From Companilactobacillus kimchii DSM 13961 = JCM 10707 (GTDB taxonomy: Bacteria > Bacillota > Bacilli > Lactobacillales > Lactobacillaceae): DNA of 64,000 bases. The stretch covers positions 1 through 64,000 of the forward strand of contig NZ_AZDH01000027.1 in assembly GCF_001435445.1 (NCBI RefSeq), in the 5' to 3' direction. Under the pieces are notes generated by a model that worked only from the letters and a program-made list of their open reading frames with translations, ran no database searches and was not told where the DNA came from. Positions 32,844 to 46,056 of this stretch are shown in pieces (the stretch's first letter is position 1; every line of letters starts with the position of its first letter). A program made the translations under genes and the position numbers.

Positions 32844-33515
32844 TTAGTTCATTGCCTTCTTAATGTTTGCTAATGTTACTTGCGATGTATCAGTGAAGTT
32901 AATATCGGCTTCATTTAAGATTTCTGGGTCACCAATACCAACAGATGTTTCATGAGCACCATTAACTGATTTGATACCTGAAACAGCATCTTCAAGTCCA
33001 ATACATTCTTCAGGTTTCAAGTTCAATACTTCAGCACCACGAACATAAATCTCTGGATCTGGTTTTCCATTCTTCAAAGTACTTGGATCGACTCTAGCAT
33101 CAAAGTATTTTTCCAAATCTAGCGCTTCCAATACTTTTGGAGAATTTTTAGAAGATGAAGCTAATGAAATCAAATAATTATTTGCACTTAAATCTTCAAT
33201 AAATTCTTTCATACCAGGAAGAATATCTTTATCAGTGAGTCCTTTTAAAAGGCCTAAGTAGTTGTCATTCTTTTCAGTAGCATACTTAACCTTTTCATCC
33301 TCTGTGTAATCGTTTTCTTTACCACCAGATTTTAAAATCAGGTTAAGTGAATCCATTCTACCAACACCTTTTAGTTGGTTAGCCAAATCTTCAGTCCATG
33401 TAACACCTAATTTATCTGCCAATTGATGCCATGCCTTTGCATGGAAAACTGAAGTATTAGCAATTACTCCATCTAAATCGAAGATGAAACCTTTAATTTG
33501 TTCAAATTTTACCAT
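32844..33515 (-). CDS. pgmB: Beta-phosphoglucomutase
   Basis: A 223-residue HAD protein with the phosphoryl-acceptor motif FDLDGVIANTS, the cap domain, SSSKNSPKVLE as motif II, KPDPEIY with the motif III lysine, and GLEDAVSGIKS. It converts beta-glucose-1-phosphate, the product of maltose phosphorylase, to glucose-6-phosphate via the bisphosphate. The gene sits between mapA and galM. A terminator-like hairpin lies between mapA and pgmB, so its level may be lower than that of mapA. Confidence 0.93.
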   Translation of the reverse strand: MVKFEQIKGFIFDLDGVIANTSVFHAKAWHQLADKLGVTWTEDLANQLKGVGRMDSLNLILKSGGKENDYTEDEKVKYATEKNDNYLGLLKGLTDKDILPGMKEFIEDLSANNYLISLASSSKNSPKVLEALDLEKYFDARVDPSTLKNGKPDPEIYVRGAEVLNLKPEECIGLEDAVSGIKSVNGAHETSVGIGDPEILNEADINFTDTSQVTLANIKKAMN

Positions 33516-33537
33516 ATCGCGTTATTAACTCCTTTGA

Positions 33538-33573
33538 TAAAAAGATGTCTGAAATAACTTCCAGACATCTTAA
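33538..33573 (-). terminator. Hairpin between mapA and pgmB
   Basis: A perfect 10-bp stem AAGATGTCTG / CAGACATCTT with a 10-base loop is followed by T5 on the minus strand. Since pgmB follows directly, it is probably a leaky terminator or processing site. Confidence 0.65.
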
Positions 33574-33581
33574 GTTTACAA

Positions 33582-35825
33582 TTATTTTAGCATTAGTGGT
33601 TTATCGTTGACTTGAATTTGAAGTGGATCACCAGATACCAACTTAAATTCTGATCCATTTTCCTTGACGGCTACTTCGATAACACGACCTCTGAATACTT
33701 GTCTGAATGAGTAACTGTTCCATTTCTTAGGTAAGAATGGTTTATAACTCAAAGTACCATCATCATGAACACGCATACCCGCAAATCCTTGAACCATGGC
33801 TAACCAGCCACCTGTCATTGAAGTAATGTGCAAACCATCTGCAGTATCATTATTATAATTGTCTAAGTCTAGTCTAGCTGTTCTCTCATATAATGCAACC
33901 GCTTTCTGATCATAATGTAGATCTGCGGCCAAAACCGAGTGAATTGCCGGTGAAAGACTTGATTCGTGAACTGTTAATGGTTCGTAGAAATCAAAATTGC
34001 GTTTCTTTTCACGTTCTGAGAAATCATCGATGAAATCCCAAATACCTTGAAGAACATCACCTTGCTTAATATATGGTGAACGTAGAATCTTATCCCATGA
34101 CCAATGTTGATTAATTGGTAATTGATCCTTTGGAATGGAGCTAACTGGTTGGATGTCCTTATCCAAAAAGCCATCATGTTGAACGAAAATGCCAAGATCT
34201 TCGTCATATGGCAAATACATTTTGTCTACGATGTCTTGCCAGTGATCCATTTCTTCTTTAGAAACGTTCAACTTTTCAAATTGATCTTTACTTACTTCAC
34301 CAAGAATTTGAAGAGTATACTTCAAAGTCCAACGAGCCAAGAAGTTTGTGTACCAGTTATTGTCGACATTATTTTCATATTCATCTGGTCCAGTAACACC
34401 GTGAATCATATATTGTTCGTTACGTTTGCTGTAATGAACACGGTCAGCCCAGAAGCGTGACATCTCAGTCAACATCTTACTACCCTCATGAAGAACAAAT
34501 GACTTATCACCTGTATAACGAGTGTAGTTATAAATGGCAAAAGCTATATCGCCGTTACGATGAATTTCTTCAAAAGTGATTTCCCATTCATTATGGCATT
34601 CAATACCGTTGAAAGTAACCATTGGATATAACGCACCCTTTAATCCTTGTCTTTCGGCATTGATATAGGCGCCTTTCAATTGGTTATAACGATACATCAG
34701 TAGATTACGTGATACTTCTGGTTGGGAAACACCTAGATAAACCGGAATACAGAAGGCTTCAGTATCCCAATATGTAGCCCCGCCATATTTTTCACCGGTA
34801 AAGCCCTTTGGCCCAATGTTCAAGCGTGAATCTTCACCAGAATATGTTGTGAACAATCCAAAGAGATTGAAGCGCATACCTTGTTGAGCGTCAGTATCAC
34901 CATCAATCTTAATATCAGATTGACTCCAACGATTATCCCAAACATTTTCATGTGCATTTAACAAATCTTCATAAGAAACACCGCTAACTTTGGCGGCAAT
35001 ACCCTCCATAGCATCTCTTAAGTCATCAATTGTCTCGTAATCACGTGATGTAACTACGGCAACACGTTTTTCAATCGTACCAACTTCATGAGCCTTCAAA
35101 TCCGCTACGAAAGTCTTGCTAGTTTCTAATTTATCGACTGTTTGATCGACTTCTTTAAGTCCAGTTACATAACCAACTTGCATGCCTGATGTAAATCTTG
35201 GTGTACCAAAATCATTTGGCTTTGTCTTAGCAATAATACTGTTATCAGTAATTTCCAAAACTTCCCAGAAGTGTTCATCATAGTTAGCATCTTCATTCTT
35301 CACATTAGCATCCAATGAAGAAATAACTTTAACTTCAACAGAATCATCTGACAAGTTTTCAAAGCTGACCTTTTGAACAGATAGTTCTTTTTGAGCAACA
35401 CTTAAAAATCTTTCAAAATTAAATTTTACTTTAACTCCATCTTTTTCAACAATGAATGAACGCTTTAAGAGAGCATTCTTCATATCAAGATCAAGTGTAA
35501 AGTCACTGATTTTATCAGTGTATAAATCTAATTTAGAACCGTTGATTAAAAAGTTCATCTTAATGAAATTAACGGCATTGATAACTTTACCAAAGTATTC
35601 TGGATAACCATTCTTCCACCAGCCGACACGTGTCTTATCAGGATACCAAACACCTGCTAAATAGCTACCAGGAAGACTATCGCCTGAGTAATCTTCTTCA
35701 AAATTACCACGCATTCCCATGTAACCATTACCTAAACTAGTTAAGCTTTCTTGTAATCGTTTATTTTCCTTATCCAATTTGTGTGTGACTACATTCCAAG
35801 GAGCCACTTCAAATATTCTTTTCAT
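33582..35825 (-). CDS. mapA: Maltose phosphorylase, GH65
   Basis: A 747-residue GH65 enzyme. The N-terminal domain begins APWNVVTHKL and contains ESLTSLGNGYMGMRGNFEED. The (alpha/alpha)6 domain carries WDTEAFCIPVYL, FNGIECHNEWEITFEEIHRN and the catalytic-acid region GVTGPDEYENNVDNNWYTN. The length fits maltose phosphorylases, which split maltose with phosphate into beta-glucose-1-phosphate and glucose. Kojibiose and trehalose phosphorylases share the fold, but the context of MalEFG, pgmB and alpha-glucosidases points to maltose. The ATG at 35825 follows GGTGGG; the longer start at 35840 is poorly placed. Confidence 0.9.
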   Translation of the reverse strand: MKRIFEVAPWNVVTHKLDKENKRLQESLTSLGNGYMGMRGNFEEDYSGDSLPGSYLAGVWYPDKTRVGWWKNGYPEYFGKVINAVNFIKMNFLINGSKLDLYTDKISDFTLDLDMKNALLKRSFIVEKDGVKVKFNFERFLSVAQKELSVQKVSFENLSDDSVEVKVISSLDANVKNEDANYDEHFWEVLEITDNSIIAKTKPNDFGTPRFTSGMQVGYVTGLKEVDQTVDKLETSKTFVADLKAHEVGTIEKRVAVVTSRDYETIDDLRDAMEGIAAKVSGVSYEDLLNAHENVWDNRWSQSDIKIDGDTDAQQGMRFNLFGLFTTYSGEDSRLNIGPKGFTGEKYGGATYWDTEAFCIPVYLGVSQPEVSRNLLMYRYNQLKGAYINAERQGLKGALYPMVTFNGIECHNEWEITFEEIHRNGDIAFAIYNYTRYTGDKSFVLHEGSKMLTEMSRFWADRVHYSKRNEQYMIHGVTGPDEYENNVDNNWYTNFLARWTLKYTLQILGEVSKDQFEKLNVSKEEMDHWQDIVDKMYLPYDEDLGIFVQHDGFLDKDIQPVSSIPKDQLPINQHWSWDKILRSPYIKQGDVLQGIWDFIDDFSEREKKRNFDFYEPLTVHESSLSPAIHSVLAADLHYDQKAVALYERTARLDLDNYNNDTADGLHITSMTGGWLAMVQGFAGMRVHDDGTLSYKPFLPKKWNSYSFRQVFRGRVIEVAVKENGSEFKLVSGDPLQIQVNDKPLMLK

Positions 35826-35857
35826 AATCAAACCCACCATATATATAAATTTATCTT

Positions 35858-37495
35858 TTAATTAACTTTTTCCATTACTACAACATCGTATGGCTGTAAG
35901 GTCATATTCTTGTTCAATTCAATTTCTTCATTATTAGTCAATTTAACTTGCCATTCATTTTTGACAATCTTATTTGGCATCGTAACTTCATGTTCGCTTT
36001 GACTGAGATTACTGATGACAAGGTATTCTTGTTTGTCATCCTGTCTTATGTAGGTAAAGATGTCTGGATCATTATCAAGAATCAGTTCAAAGGTCCCATC
36101 GACAAACACCGGTTGACTCTTTCTTAAAGAAATCAATTGCTTGTAGAAGTTCAAAACTGAATCTGCATCGTTAGCTTCATCGGCCTGATTGATCGTATGA
36201 TAGTTCTCATTAATCGCTAACCAAGGTTTGCTATCTGAGAAACCAGCATTAGCTTTATTAGCCCATTGCATTGGTGTCCGAGCATTGTCACGTGACCAGT
36301 GAGAAATAATCTTCATTGATTCTTCTGGCGTATACCCTTCAGTAATCTTTTGATCAACACGATCTTTAGTATCATCATCATCCATTTGTTCAGGCTTGGT
36401 AAATGGGAAGTTTGTCATCCCCAATTCTTGACCTTGATAAATAAATGGCGTTCCTCGTAATAACATATACGTTGCAGCAATGGCTTTTGCTGAATGTTTA
36501 GTTTCATTTCCCAAAACGGTATTGAATCTTGGATTATCATGGTTTTCAACATATAAAGCATTCCAACCGCCATCAGCTAAATCACGTTGCCATCTGGCTA
36601 AGACTTTCTTGAAGCCTAAAGGATTGATACGTTGTTCTCCAGGTTTTCTCTCTTGAACGTTCTGCTCAAGTTCAAAAATCATATTGATGTAGCCGGCACG
36701 ATTAGGATCAGTCCAGTTGATAGCCTTACGACTTGTAACGCCACTAGCTTCACCGACCGTCATAACGTTGTATTCATTGAAGATATTCCTTAACTCAGTC
36801 ATGTATTTATCAATACCCTTGACATTCATAAATGGCGCCCAAGGATTATCTTTAATCTTGAAATCCCATGGTTCCTTTTGAATATGACTGATAGCATCCA
36901 TTCTAAAGCCATCAATGCCTAAGTCGAGCCACCAACGAATCATCTTATAAATTTCTTCACGTACTTTAGGATTTTTCCAATTCAAATCTGGCTGCTGAGC
37001 TGCAAAAACGTGGAAATAAGCTTGCTCAGTTTTAGGATCATAGGTCCATGCTGAGTGACCAGAGAAACTCTTCCAATCATTTGGCATTTTATCCGGTGTT
37101 GCATCAGCCCACAGGTAATAGTCACGATATGGATTATCTTTGCTCTTTTGTGATTCAATAAACCATGGGTGTTGATCCGAAGTATGATTAACAACTAGAT
37201 CGAGAATAACTTTAATGCCTATTTCATGAGCCTTAGTTAATAATTCTTTAAAATCATCCATTGTTCCAAATTCAGGTTCGATACTTTCGTAATCAGAAAT
37301 ATCATAACCATTATCGACATTAGGTGACTTATAAATTGGATTGACCCAAATAAAATCAACACCTAAGTCTTTTAAATAAGGAAGCTTTTCAATGATTCCG
37401 CGGATATCACCGATACCATCATTGTTGGAATCCTTAAAACTACGAGGATAGACTTGGTAGCCTACGGCATTTTTCCACCATGTTTGATCTGCCAT
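35858..37495 (-). CDS. malL: GH13 alpha-glucosidase (oligo-1,6-glucosidase/maltase type)
   Basis: A 545-residue cytoplasmic GH13 enzyme. Conserved region I is [16 protein letters not shown], region II GFRMDAISHI with the nucleophile D, region III VGEASG with the acid/base E, and region IV VENHDNPR. It is about the length of maltase/isomaltase enzymes and hydrolyses alpha-glucosidic ends of maltose-type or isomaltose-type oligosaccharides. The ATG overlaps the ribosome binding site region at the end of dexB, and the two genes are one base apart. It is homologous to its upstream neighbour along the whole length. Confidence 0.88.
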   Translation of the reverse strand: MADQTWWKNAVGYQVYPRSFKDSNNDGIGDIRGIIEKLPYLKDLGVDFIWVNPIYKSPNVDNGYDISDYESIEPEFGTMDDFKELLTKAHEIGIKVILDLVVNHTSDQHPWFIESQKSKDNPYRDYYLWADATPDKMPNDWKSFSGHSAWTYDPKTEQAYFHVFAAQQPDLNWKNPKVREEIYKMIRWWLDLGIDGFRMDAISHIQKEPWDFKIKDNPWAPFMNVKGIDKYMTELRNIFNEYNVMTVGEASGVTSRKAINWTDPNRAGYINMIFELEQNVQERKPGEQRINPLGFKKVLARWQRDLADGGWNALYVENHDNPRFNTVLGNETKHSAKAIAATYMLLRGTPFIYQGQELGMTNFPFTKPEQMDDDDTKDRVDQKITEGYTPEESMKIISHWSRDNARTPMQWANKANAGFSDSKPWLAINENYHTINQADEANDADSVLNFYKQLISLRKSQPVFVDGTFELILDNDPDIFTYIRQDDKQEYLVISNLSQSEHEVTMPNKIVKNEWQVKLTNNEEIELNKNMTLQPYDVVVMEKVN

Positions 37496-37496
37496 T

Positions 37497-40890
<3,394 letters not shown>

Positions 40891-40923
40891 TGAAATAACC
40901 TCTCATTTTTAAAAAATTTGAAT

Positions 40924-40987
40924 AAAAAAAGCTCTGCATTAAATAAATTCAAGACATTCACGTATTGAGTTAATTAAATGCAGAGCC
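40924..40987 (-). terminator. Hairpin between malG and the GH13 block
   Basis: A 10-13-bp stem (GCTCTGCATT / AATGCAGAGC with further AT pairs) around a loop of about 35 bases is followed by T7 on the minus strand. It ends the malEFG transcript at least in part; the downstream genes would need read-through or a promoter in the remaining 34 bases. Confidence 0.7.
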
Positions 40988-41045
40988 AGATAAACTATAC
41001 GAATTTAGTAATTCAAGTTTCCAGAATCAAAGTTCTAAAGCTAAA

Positions 41046-41909
41046 TTACTTAACAGCACCTGATGTGACACCTTCGACATAGTACTTCTGCATATAGATG
41101 AAGAGTAATGTAATAGGAATCGCAATCAGAACACATCCTGCGGTGAATGTCATAAATAGTGAATTAGCAGTTGTCTGAGTCATCATTGAATATAACCCGA
41201 TGGCAACAGTGTAATTCTTAACATCATCACCCATGATAATCTTAGCAAAGATGAAGTCCATCCATGGACCCATGAATGCTGTCAATGCTGTATAAACAAT
41301 GATGGGCTTAGATAATGGTAATGTAATTTTAGTAAAGATTTGCCATTTGTTGGCACCATCGATCATAGCTGATTCATCCAAAGCCATTGGAATTGTGTCA
41401 AAGAACCCTTTGGCAACATAGAACGTTAAAGCAGCTCCGGCTGAATAAACCAGAATCAAAGCTAACAAACTACCAGCTAAGTTCAAAGCCTTAAGAATGT
41501 AGTAAATAGCAATCATACTCATGAAAGCTGGGAACATGTTTAGAACTAAAGCAACCTTTAAGAATGGTCTACGTAATTTGAATCTTAAACGAGACAAGGC
41601 GTATGACATTGAGATTGTAATAAAGGTTGATAGAACACATGTACATACGGAAACGATTAATGTATTAACAAACCAACGGACAAATGGATAATTGCCTGAA
41701 GCATCGGTAATCAACTTTGCGTAATTTGATAATGTGAAATGCTTTGGAATAATATATGGAACGAAAGCTCCACCTTCTTCTCTGAAACTATTCAATACAA
41801 TCCACACAATTGGGAATAACCACACAACAGACATAATCGTCAGGATAGCATAGACTAGTAATTTGGTACGTTTCTTTTGAGCTTTATAATTAATTTCTTT
41901 TTTTGCCAT
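41046..41909 (-). CDS. malG: Maltose/maltodextrin ABC permease
   Basis: A 287-residue permease with six membrane segments. The EAA motif toward the C-terminus is DESAMIDGANKWQIFTKITLPLS, the contact site for the ATPase. It resembles MalG of lactic acid bacteria and pairs with MalF directly upstream (5-base gap). GGAGGG precedes the ATG. No ATPase gene follows, so a shared MsmK/MalK-type ATPase is needed. Confidence 0.9.
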   Translation of the reverse strand: MAKKEINYKAQKKRTKLLVYAILTIMSVVWLFPIVWIVLNSFREEGGAFVPYIIPKHFTLSNYAKLITDASGNYPFVRWFVNTLIVSVCTCVLSTFITISMSYALSRLRFKLRRPFLKVALVLNMFPAFMSMIAIYYILKALNLAGSLLALILVYSAGAALTFYVAKGFFDTIPMALDESAMIDGANKWQIFTKITLPLSKPIIVYTALTAFMGPWMDFIFAKIIMGDDVKNYTVAIGLYSMMTQTTANSLFMTFTAGCVLIAIPITLLFIYMQKYYVEGVTSGAVK

Positions 41910-41914
41910 TTCTA

Positions 41915-43264
41915 TTATCCCTCCTTATATGAATTAGTATGTGTGTATGCCCATAAGCTAAATACGGCAGATAGAATGAAGATCAGAATACCAATAACAG
42001 AAGCTAAATTATAATCCATTGTATTTACGGTCAAATTATATAGCCAAGTTACAAGTAAATCAGTCGATCCGGCACCATAGTAATTTGAGTTTGTAGGTCC
42101 ACCACCAGTTAATAGGTAAATAACATTGAAGTTATTGATATTACCAATTAATTGTTGAATCAAAGATGGCATCATAACGAAAAGAATCTGTGGGAATGTA
42201 ATAGATCTAAAGATTTGGAACTTATTAGCACCATCCATAACGGCAGCCTCAATCTGTTCTTGATCAAGGTTTTGAATAATACCAGTTGTAATTAACATTG
42301 TGGCTGGAATACCAATCCAAAGGTTAACTACAATGATGGAGAACTTAGCCATTGTTGGATCTGTTAAGAATGGAATAGATTTACTAATCCATCCCCAACT
42401 CTTCAAAATAGCATTAACAGGACCAGCATCGTTTAGAAGGTTACGCATAATCAATAGTGAAATGAACTGTGGAACAGCCATTGTCAAAATAAAGATTGTA
42501 CGCCACATTTTCTTTAATTTAATTCCTTTTGTATTGATCAATAGAGCTAGAATAACTCCAAAGAAGAAACATGATACTGTGGCTACTACAGCCCAAACTA
42601 GAGTCCATCCCAACACTGGGAAGAATGTTGAGGCTATATCACCAGTAATAACATTAGAAAAGTTATGAAAGCCTACCCAAGTAAATAAATTCTTTGGTGG
42701 TAAGTTATTATGATCGTAATTTGTAAAAGCAATTGAAATCATATATAACAGTGGCAAAATTGTGAAGAATAACACACCCATTAGAGGAACGGTCATAAGA
42801 GTTTGATGGAATCTTTCATTCAATAAACTCTTCAAATCATCCTTAGCAGTTGGAAGTGGTTTGCCTGCTGCTTTTAATTCAAAAATATGTCTTGCGCTCT
42901 TCAAATTAACAATATAAAGAACTACTAGAACTATACAAATTAAAATTGCTGCAATACCAAACAAGAGGATAAGCATGGAGTTATCACCTTTTTGTAACAC
43001 ATCCATACCCAACTTGGAGTTATATACCAAGCCTTGTTTTTTCGTACCTAATGTTTGTAACATTGCTAAAGCATGAATACCATTGCGAATTAGCCAGAAT
43101 AAAAATCCAACTTCAGCAACTAAAAATATTAACCCTTTAAGAATTTGTTTATTTGCAAAGTTTGAAAAGCCCATAATGATAAATGAAAGCTTTTCTGGCA
43201 ATCCGCCCTTCATAAACAATTCTCTAAATGTTATATGTTGTTCCGTGGAATATTTCTTAAACAT
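41915..43264 (-). CDS. malF: Maltose/maltodextrin ABC permease
   Basis: A 449-residue permease with about eight membrane segments. The first two precede a long extension, and the EAA motif is IEAAVMDGANKFQIFRSITFPQI. The extended N-terminus is usual for MalF. It forms the MalFG channel that receives maltodextrin from MalE. It sits between malE and malG on the minus strand in one operon. Confidence 0.9.
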   Translation of the reverse strand: MFKKYSTEQHITFRELFMKGGLPEKLSFIIMGFSNFANKQILKGLIFLVAEVGFLFWLIRNGIHALAMLQTLGTKKQGLVYNSKLGMDVLQKGDNSMLILLFGIAAILICIVLVVLYIVNLKSARHIFELKAAGKPLPTAKDDLKSLLNERFHQTLMTVPLMGVLFFTILPLLYMISIAFTNYDHNNLPPKNLFTWVGFHNFSNVITGDIASTFFPVLGWTLVWAVVATVSCFFFGVILALLINTKGIKLKKMWRTIFILTMAVPQFISLLIMRNLLNDAGPVNAILKSWGWISKSIPFLTDPTMAKFSIIVVNLWIGIPATMLITTGIIQNLDQEQIEAAVMDGANKFQIFRSITFPQILFVMMPSLIQQLIGNINNFNVIYLLTGGGPTNSNYYGAGSTDLLVTWLYNLTVNTMDYNLASVIGILIFILSAVFSLWAYTHTNSYKEG

Positions 43265-43305
43265 ATAATCGCACCCTTACTTTTTTTTTAGAGAAAATTG
43301 TTCTT

Positions 43306-44541
43306 TTAATTTGACTTCTTTGCGGAAACTGAAACAACTTTATCTAATTTCTTTTGATAATCTGATGACTTGATCTTACCCTTGTATGTATCGTTGATGA
43401 TTGAGTCCATTTGTGGCCAGAAGTTTGTGATTTCTGGAACCTTAGGCATAACAACTGAGTGGTCTGAAGCTGACATTGTCATAACTGACTTAGCTGTTTC
43501 ATCATCTTTAACTGCTTGCAATCCTTGAGCCTTAATATTTGAAGGTACAACACCGTTCTTGTTGAATTCAACTTTTTGTGTAGCTTCATTACTTAAGTAA
43601 TTAGCAAGTTTCATAGCGGCAACTGGTGATTTAGTTTGTTGGTTAACACCATAAACTTTAACACCCAAGAATGCCTTCATTTGAACATCACCACTACCGA
43701 AGTTTACTGTTGGATATGGAGCAACGGCCATGTTCTTACCTAGAGCCTTCTTAACATCGTTCTTTGACCATGGGCCTGAAAGGAATGCATCTGTCTTACC
43801 TGATTGTAGGTTTGATAGAGCAGCAGCATTTGTTTGAACAACACCTGAGTTACTCTTTTGTTTTGCAATCCAATCTAGAACTTGAATACCCTTCTCATTA
43901 TTGAAGTTTGTTCCCTTAACTGTTTCACCATTCTTACCGTAAAGGTTATCGCCATTACTCATGAATAGTGGTGTGAAGATATAATTAGCACCGGCTTCAG
44001 CGAAGTTTGTACCTAATTTACCTTTAGATGTTAATGTATCCCAACTCTTAACATCATCTGCTGAAAGTTTTGCCTTGTTGTAGTAAAGAACTTGTGATTC
44101 AACACCATATGGGAATCCATATACTTTGTTCTTCCATGTAACACCGTCAATAGCTGATTGAACGTTGTTAGCTTTAACAGTCTTTGTATACTTCTTTGAT
44201 ACTGGGTAAAGCAATCCGGCATCTGCCATTTGACCAATTTGATCATGAGGCATCATGAAGACATCAGCAGCCTTTTCAGGATCCTTTGAAACATCCTTTA
44301 GAGCATCAGCTGATGATCCAGCCTTAACGGTAACATGAATCTTAGGGTTGGCCTTTTCGAACTTCTTAACTTGTCCCTTGATGGCGGCAACATGTTCGGT
44401 ATCGATCCAAACCTTAATATTTTGAGTACTACTACTATCGCTAGATGAACTACTGCTCTTGCTGCCACAACCAGCCAAAACTAGCATTGACATACTTAGA
44501 ACAACTCCACCTAAAAGAATCTTTTTCCAATTCTTCTTCAT
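43306..44541 (-). CDS. malE: Maltose/maltodextrin-binding lipoprotein
   Basis: A 411-residue substrate-binding protein with a lipoprotein signal: KK charge, hydrophobic core and the lipobox LVLAGC with cysteine 25. The mature part begins with a serine-rich linker followed by IKVWIDTEHVAAIKGQVKKF and has the extracellular solute-binding fold of the MalE family. It captures maltodextrin outside the cell and delivers it to MalFG. It is the first gene of the malEFG operon; its promoter region has two candidate repressor/cre sites. Confidence 0.92.
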   Translation of the reverse strand: MKKNWKKILLGGVVLSMSMLVLAGCGSKSSSSSSDSSSTQNIKVWIDTEHVAAIKGQVKKFEKANPKIHVTVKAGSSADALKDVSKDPEKAADVFMMPHDQIGQMADAGLLYPVSKKYTKTVKANNVQSAIDGVTWKNKVYGFPYGVESQVLYYNKAKLSADDVKSWDTLTSKGKLGTNFAEAGANYIFTPLFMSNGDNLYGKNGETVKGTNFNNEKGIQVLDWIAKQKSNSGVVQTNAAALSNLQSGKTDAFLSGPWSKNDVKKALGKNMAVAPYPTVNFGSGDVQMKAFLGVKVYGVNQQTKSPVAAMKLANYLSNEATQKVEFNKNGVVPSNIKAQGLQAVKDDETAKSVMTMSASDHSVVMPKVPEITNFWPQMDSIINDTYKGKIKSSDYQKKLDKVVSVSAKKSN

Positions 44542-44607
44542 GCTTTTCTCCTCCTAAAAAATATCTAATCACTTAACAACTTCTATATTACCCATTTTTT
44601 CACAGGT

Positions 44608-44637
44608 TGCAATCGCTTTCAGGATGTTACCGCTAAC
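44608..44637. promoter_or_regulatory. MalR/CcpA-type operators in malE promoter region
   Basis: Two LacI-family sites lie close together: TGCAATCGCTTTCA at 44608-44621 (reverse complement TGAAAGCGATTGCA, a perfect cre) and TGTTACCGCTAACA at 44624-44637, almost palindromic. They overlap probable promoter elements on the minus strand (TTGTCT-TATAAA, and TTGCAA-TAATAT). Confidence 0.65.
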
Positions 44638-44696
44638 AGAAACAGTTTCATTTATAATGTTTACTAAAATAAAGACAACCATCTTAAAAAATGGTC

Positions 44697-44735
44697 AAAA
44701 AAAGAGCTACTCAACGTTTATGAGTGGCTCTTTTG
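44697..44735 (-). terminator. Terminator of the upstream GH13 pair
   Basis: A 13-bp stem (AAAAGAGC-ACTCA arms) with a 7-base loop is followed by T7 on the minus strand, just beyond the stop of the 430-residue GH13 gene. Confidence 0.85.
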
Positions 44736-44749
44736 CTAAAATTTGCTAA

Positions 44750-46042
44750 CTATCTAGCTTTGCCTTCAATGATAATTGGATCATAATCAATCGTTAAAAT
44801 ACCATTTTGAACATTAACTAGTGAATTATCGATCAAATTAGTATATTGATCACTTCTTACATTGACCTTGGCACGTCCTGGTTGTCCCTTTAATGTGAAC
44901 AAACCGACTCTGATCTTGTCGTCTTTAGTATAGGTTACTTTAACAACATCATTGTCCAAAGCCTCGATTTCGTAGTTACCAGCATATTGAATCTCATCTT
45001 GACTCAATTCATGCATTCTAACCATTAAAGCACTAAGATCCATCTTTTGATCTTTCCAGTCAACTTTATCCTTATCAAATAGACTTGGCGTATGTTTCAT
45101 ACCAGCCTCTTGACCAGCATAAATCAAAGTTGAACCTTTTTGGAACTCAGAGAAAGCCGTCCAATTGAACATATCATTTTCATTAATAAACATCTTATGA
45201 GCTCTAACTTGATCATGATTTTCCAAGCAGCGCATCTTAATGTAATTCTTTGGATAAATATATTCTTGTTGATCCAAGGCCTCAATATAACGGTCCAATG
45301 GAACTTTATCATTGACATACTTACGCCAAATTTCATCAACATCATAGTCATAAGTCATATCAAAGGCCTGATACATTTCACTATCTGATTCAGCACAGAA
45401 ACCTCTGTCTCTCAAGTATTTAATATAACCACCACCAGAAGTTTCAGCTAACCAAACCATATCTGGGTTAACTTTCGCAACTTCCTTACGAGCTTCTTTC
45501 CAGAAATCAAGTGGAACTTGTGGTGCTACATCACATCTGAAGCCATCAACTAAATCAGCATACTTCTTCAAAGTTTCAATTTGATACTTCCATAGATCTT
45601 TGTGAGAATAATCTAATTCAGCAACATCGGTCCAGTCAGGGTTCTTATTCATCAAATTACCCATGCTGTCACGTAAAAACCAACCTGGATGTTCCTTCAA
45701 AAGTACAGAATCACGTGAAGTATGATTGTAAACAATATCAATCATCAACTTCATACCCATATCATGAACTTTCTTAGAGAAATGAACGAAGTCGTCCCAT
45801 GAACCGGTCTTTGGATCAATTGAACGATAATCTTTGATTGAATAAGGTGAACCTAATTTACCCTTACGATCTTTTTTACCAATTGGATAGATTGGTAAAA
45901 GCCAAATATAATCAGTTCCTAATTCCTTAATACGTTGTAAGTCATCCTCTAATGCCTTGAGGGTTCCTTTCTTTGTATGATTTCTTACGAAAACACTATA
46001 AATTTGAGCTCTTCTTAGTTTAATATCAGTATTATCTGCCAT
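44750..46042 (-). CDS. GH13 alpha-amylase family protein
   Basis: A short 430-residue GH13 enzyme without signal peptide. Region I is MIDIVYNHTSRDS, region II VDGFRCDVAPQVP, region III WLAETSGGGYI and region IV CLENHDQVRAH. The usual C-terminal domain is brief. It may act on short imported maltodextrins, as an amylase, or as a 4-alpha-glucanotransferase-like enzyme; I cannot decide. AGGGGTG precedes the ATG. It forms a two-gene unit with the GH13 gene upstream, separated from malEFG by a terminator. Confidence 0.85.
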   Translation of the reverse strand: MADNTDIKLRRAQIYSVFVRNHTKKGTLKALEDDLQRIKELGTDYIWLLPIYPIGKKDRKGKLGSPYSIKDYRSIDPKTGSWDDFVHFSKKVHDMGMKLMIDIVYNHTSRDSVLLKEHPGWFLRDSMGNLMNKNPDWTDVAELDYSHKDLWKYQIETLKKYADLVDGFRCDVAPQVPLDFWKEARKEVAKVNPDMVWLAETSGGGYIKYLRDRGFCAESDSEMYQAFDMTYDYDVDEIWRKYVNDKVPLDRYIEALDQQEYIYPKNYIKMRCLENHDQVRAHKMFINENDMFNWTAFSEFQKGSTLIYAGQEAGMKHTPSLFDKDKVDWKDQKMDLSALMVRMHELSQDEIQYAGNYEIEALDNDVVKVTYTKDDKIRVGLFTLKGQPGRAKVNVRSDQYTNLIDNSLVNVQNGILTIDYDPIIIEGKAR

Positions 46043-46056
46043 AATTTACACCCCTA

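Noticed and set aside
42300-42668. A 122-residue plus-strand ORF opposite malF
   Set aside because: It is fully antisense to a conserved permease with no start signals of its own.
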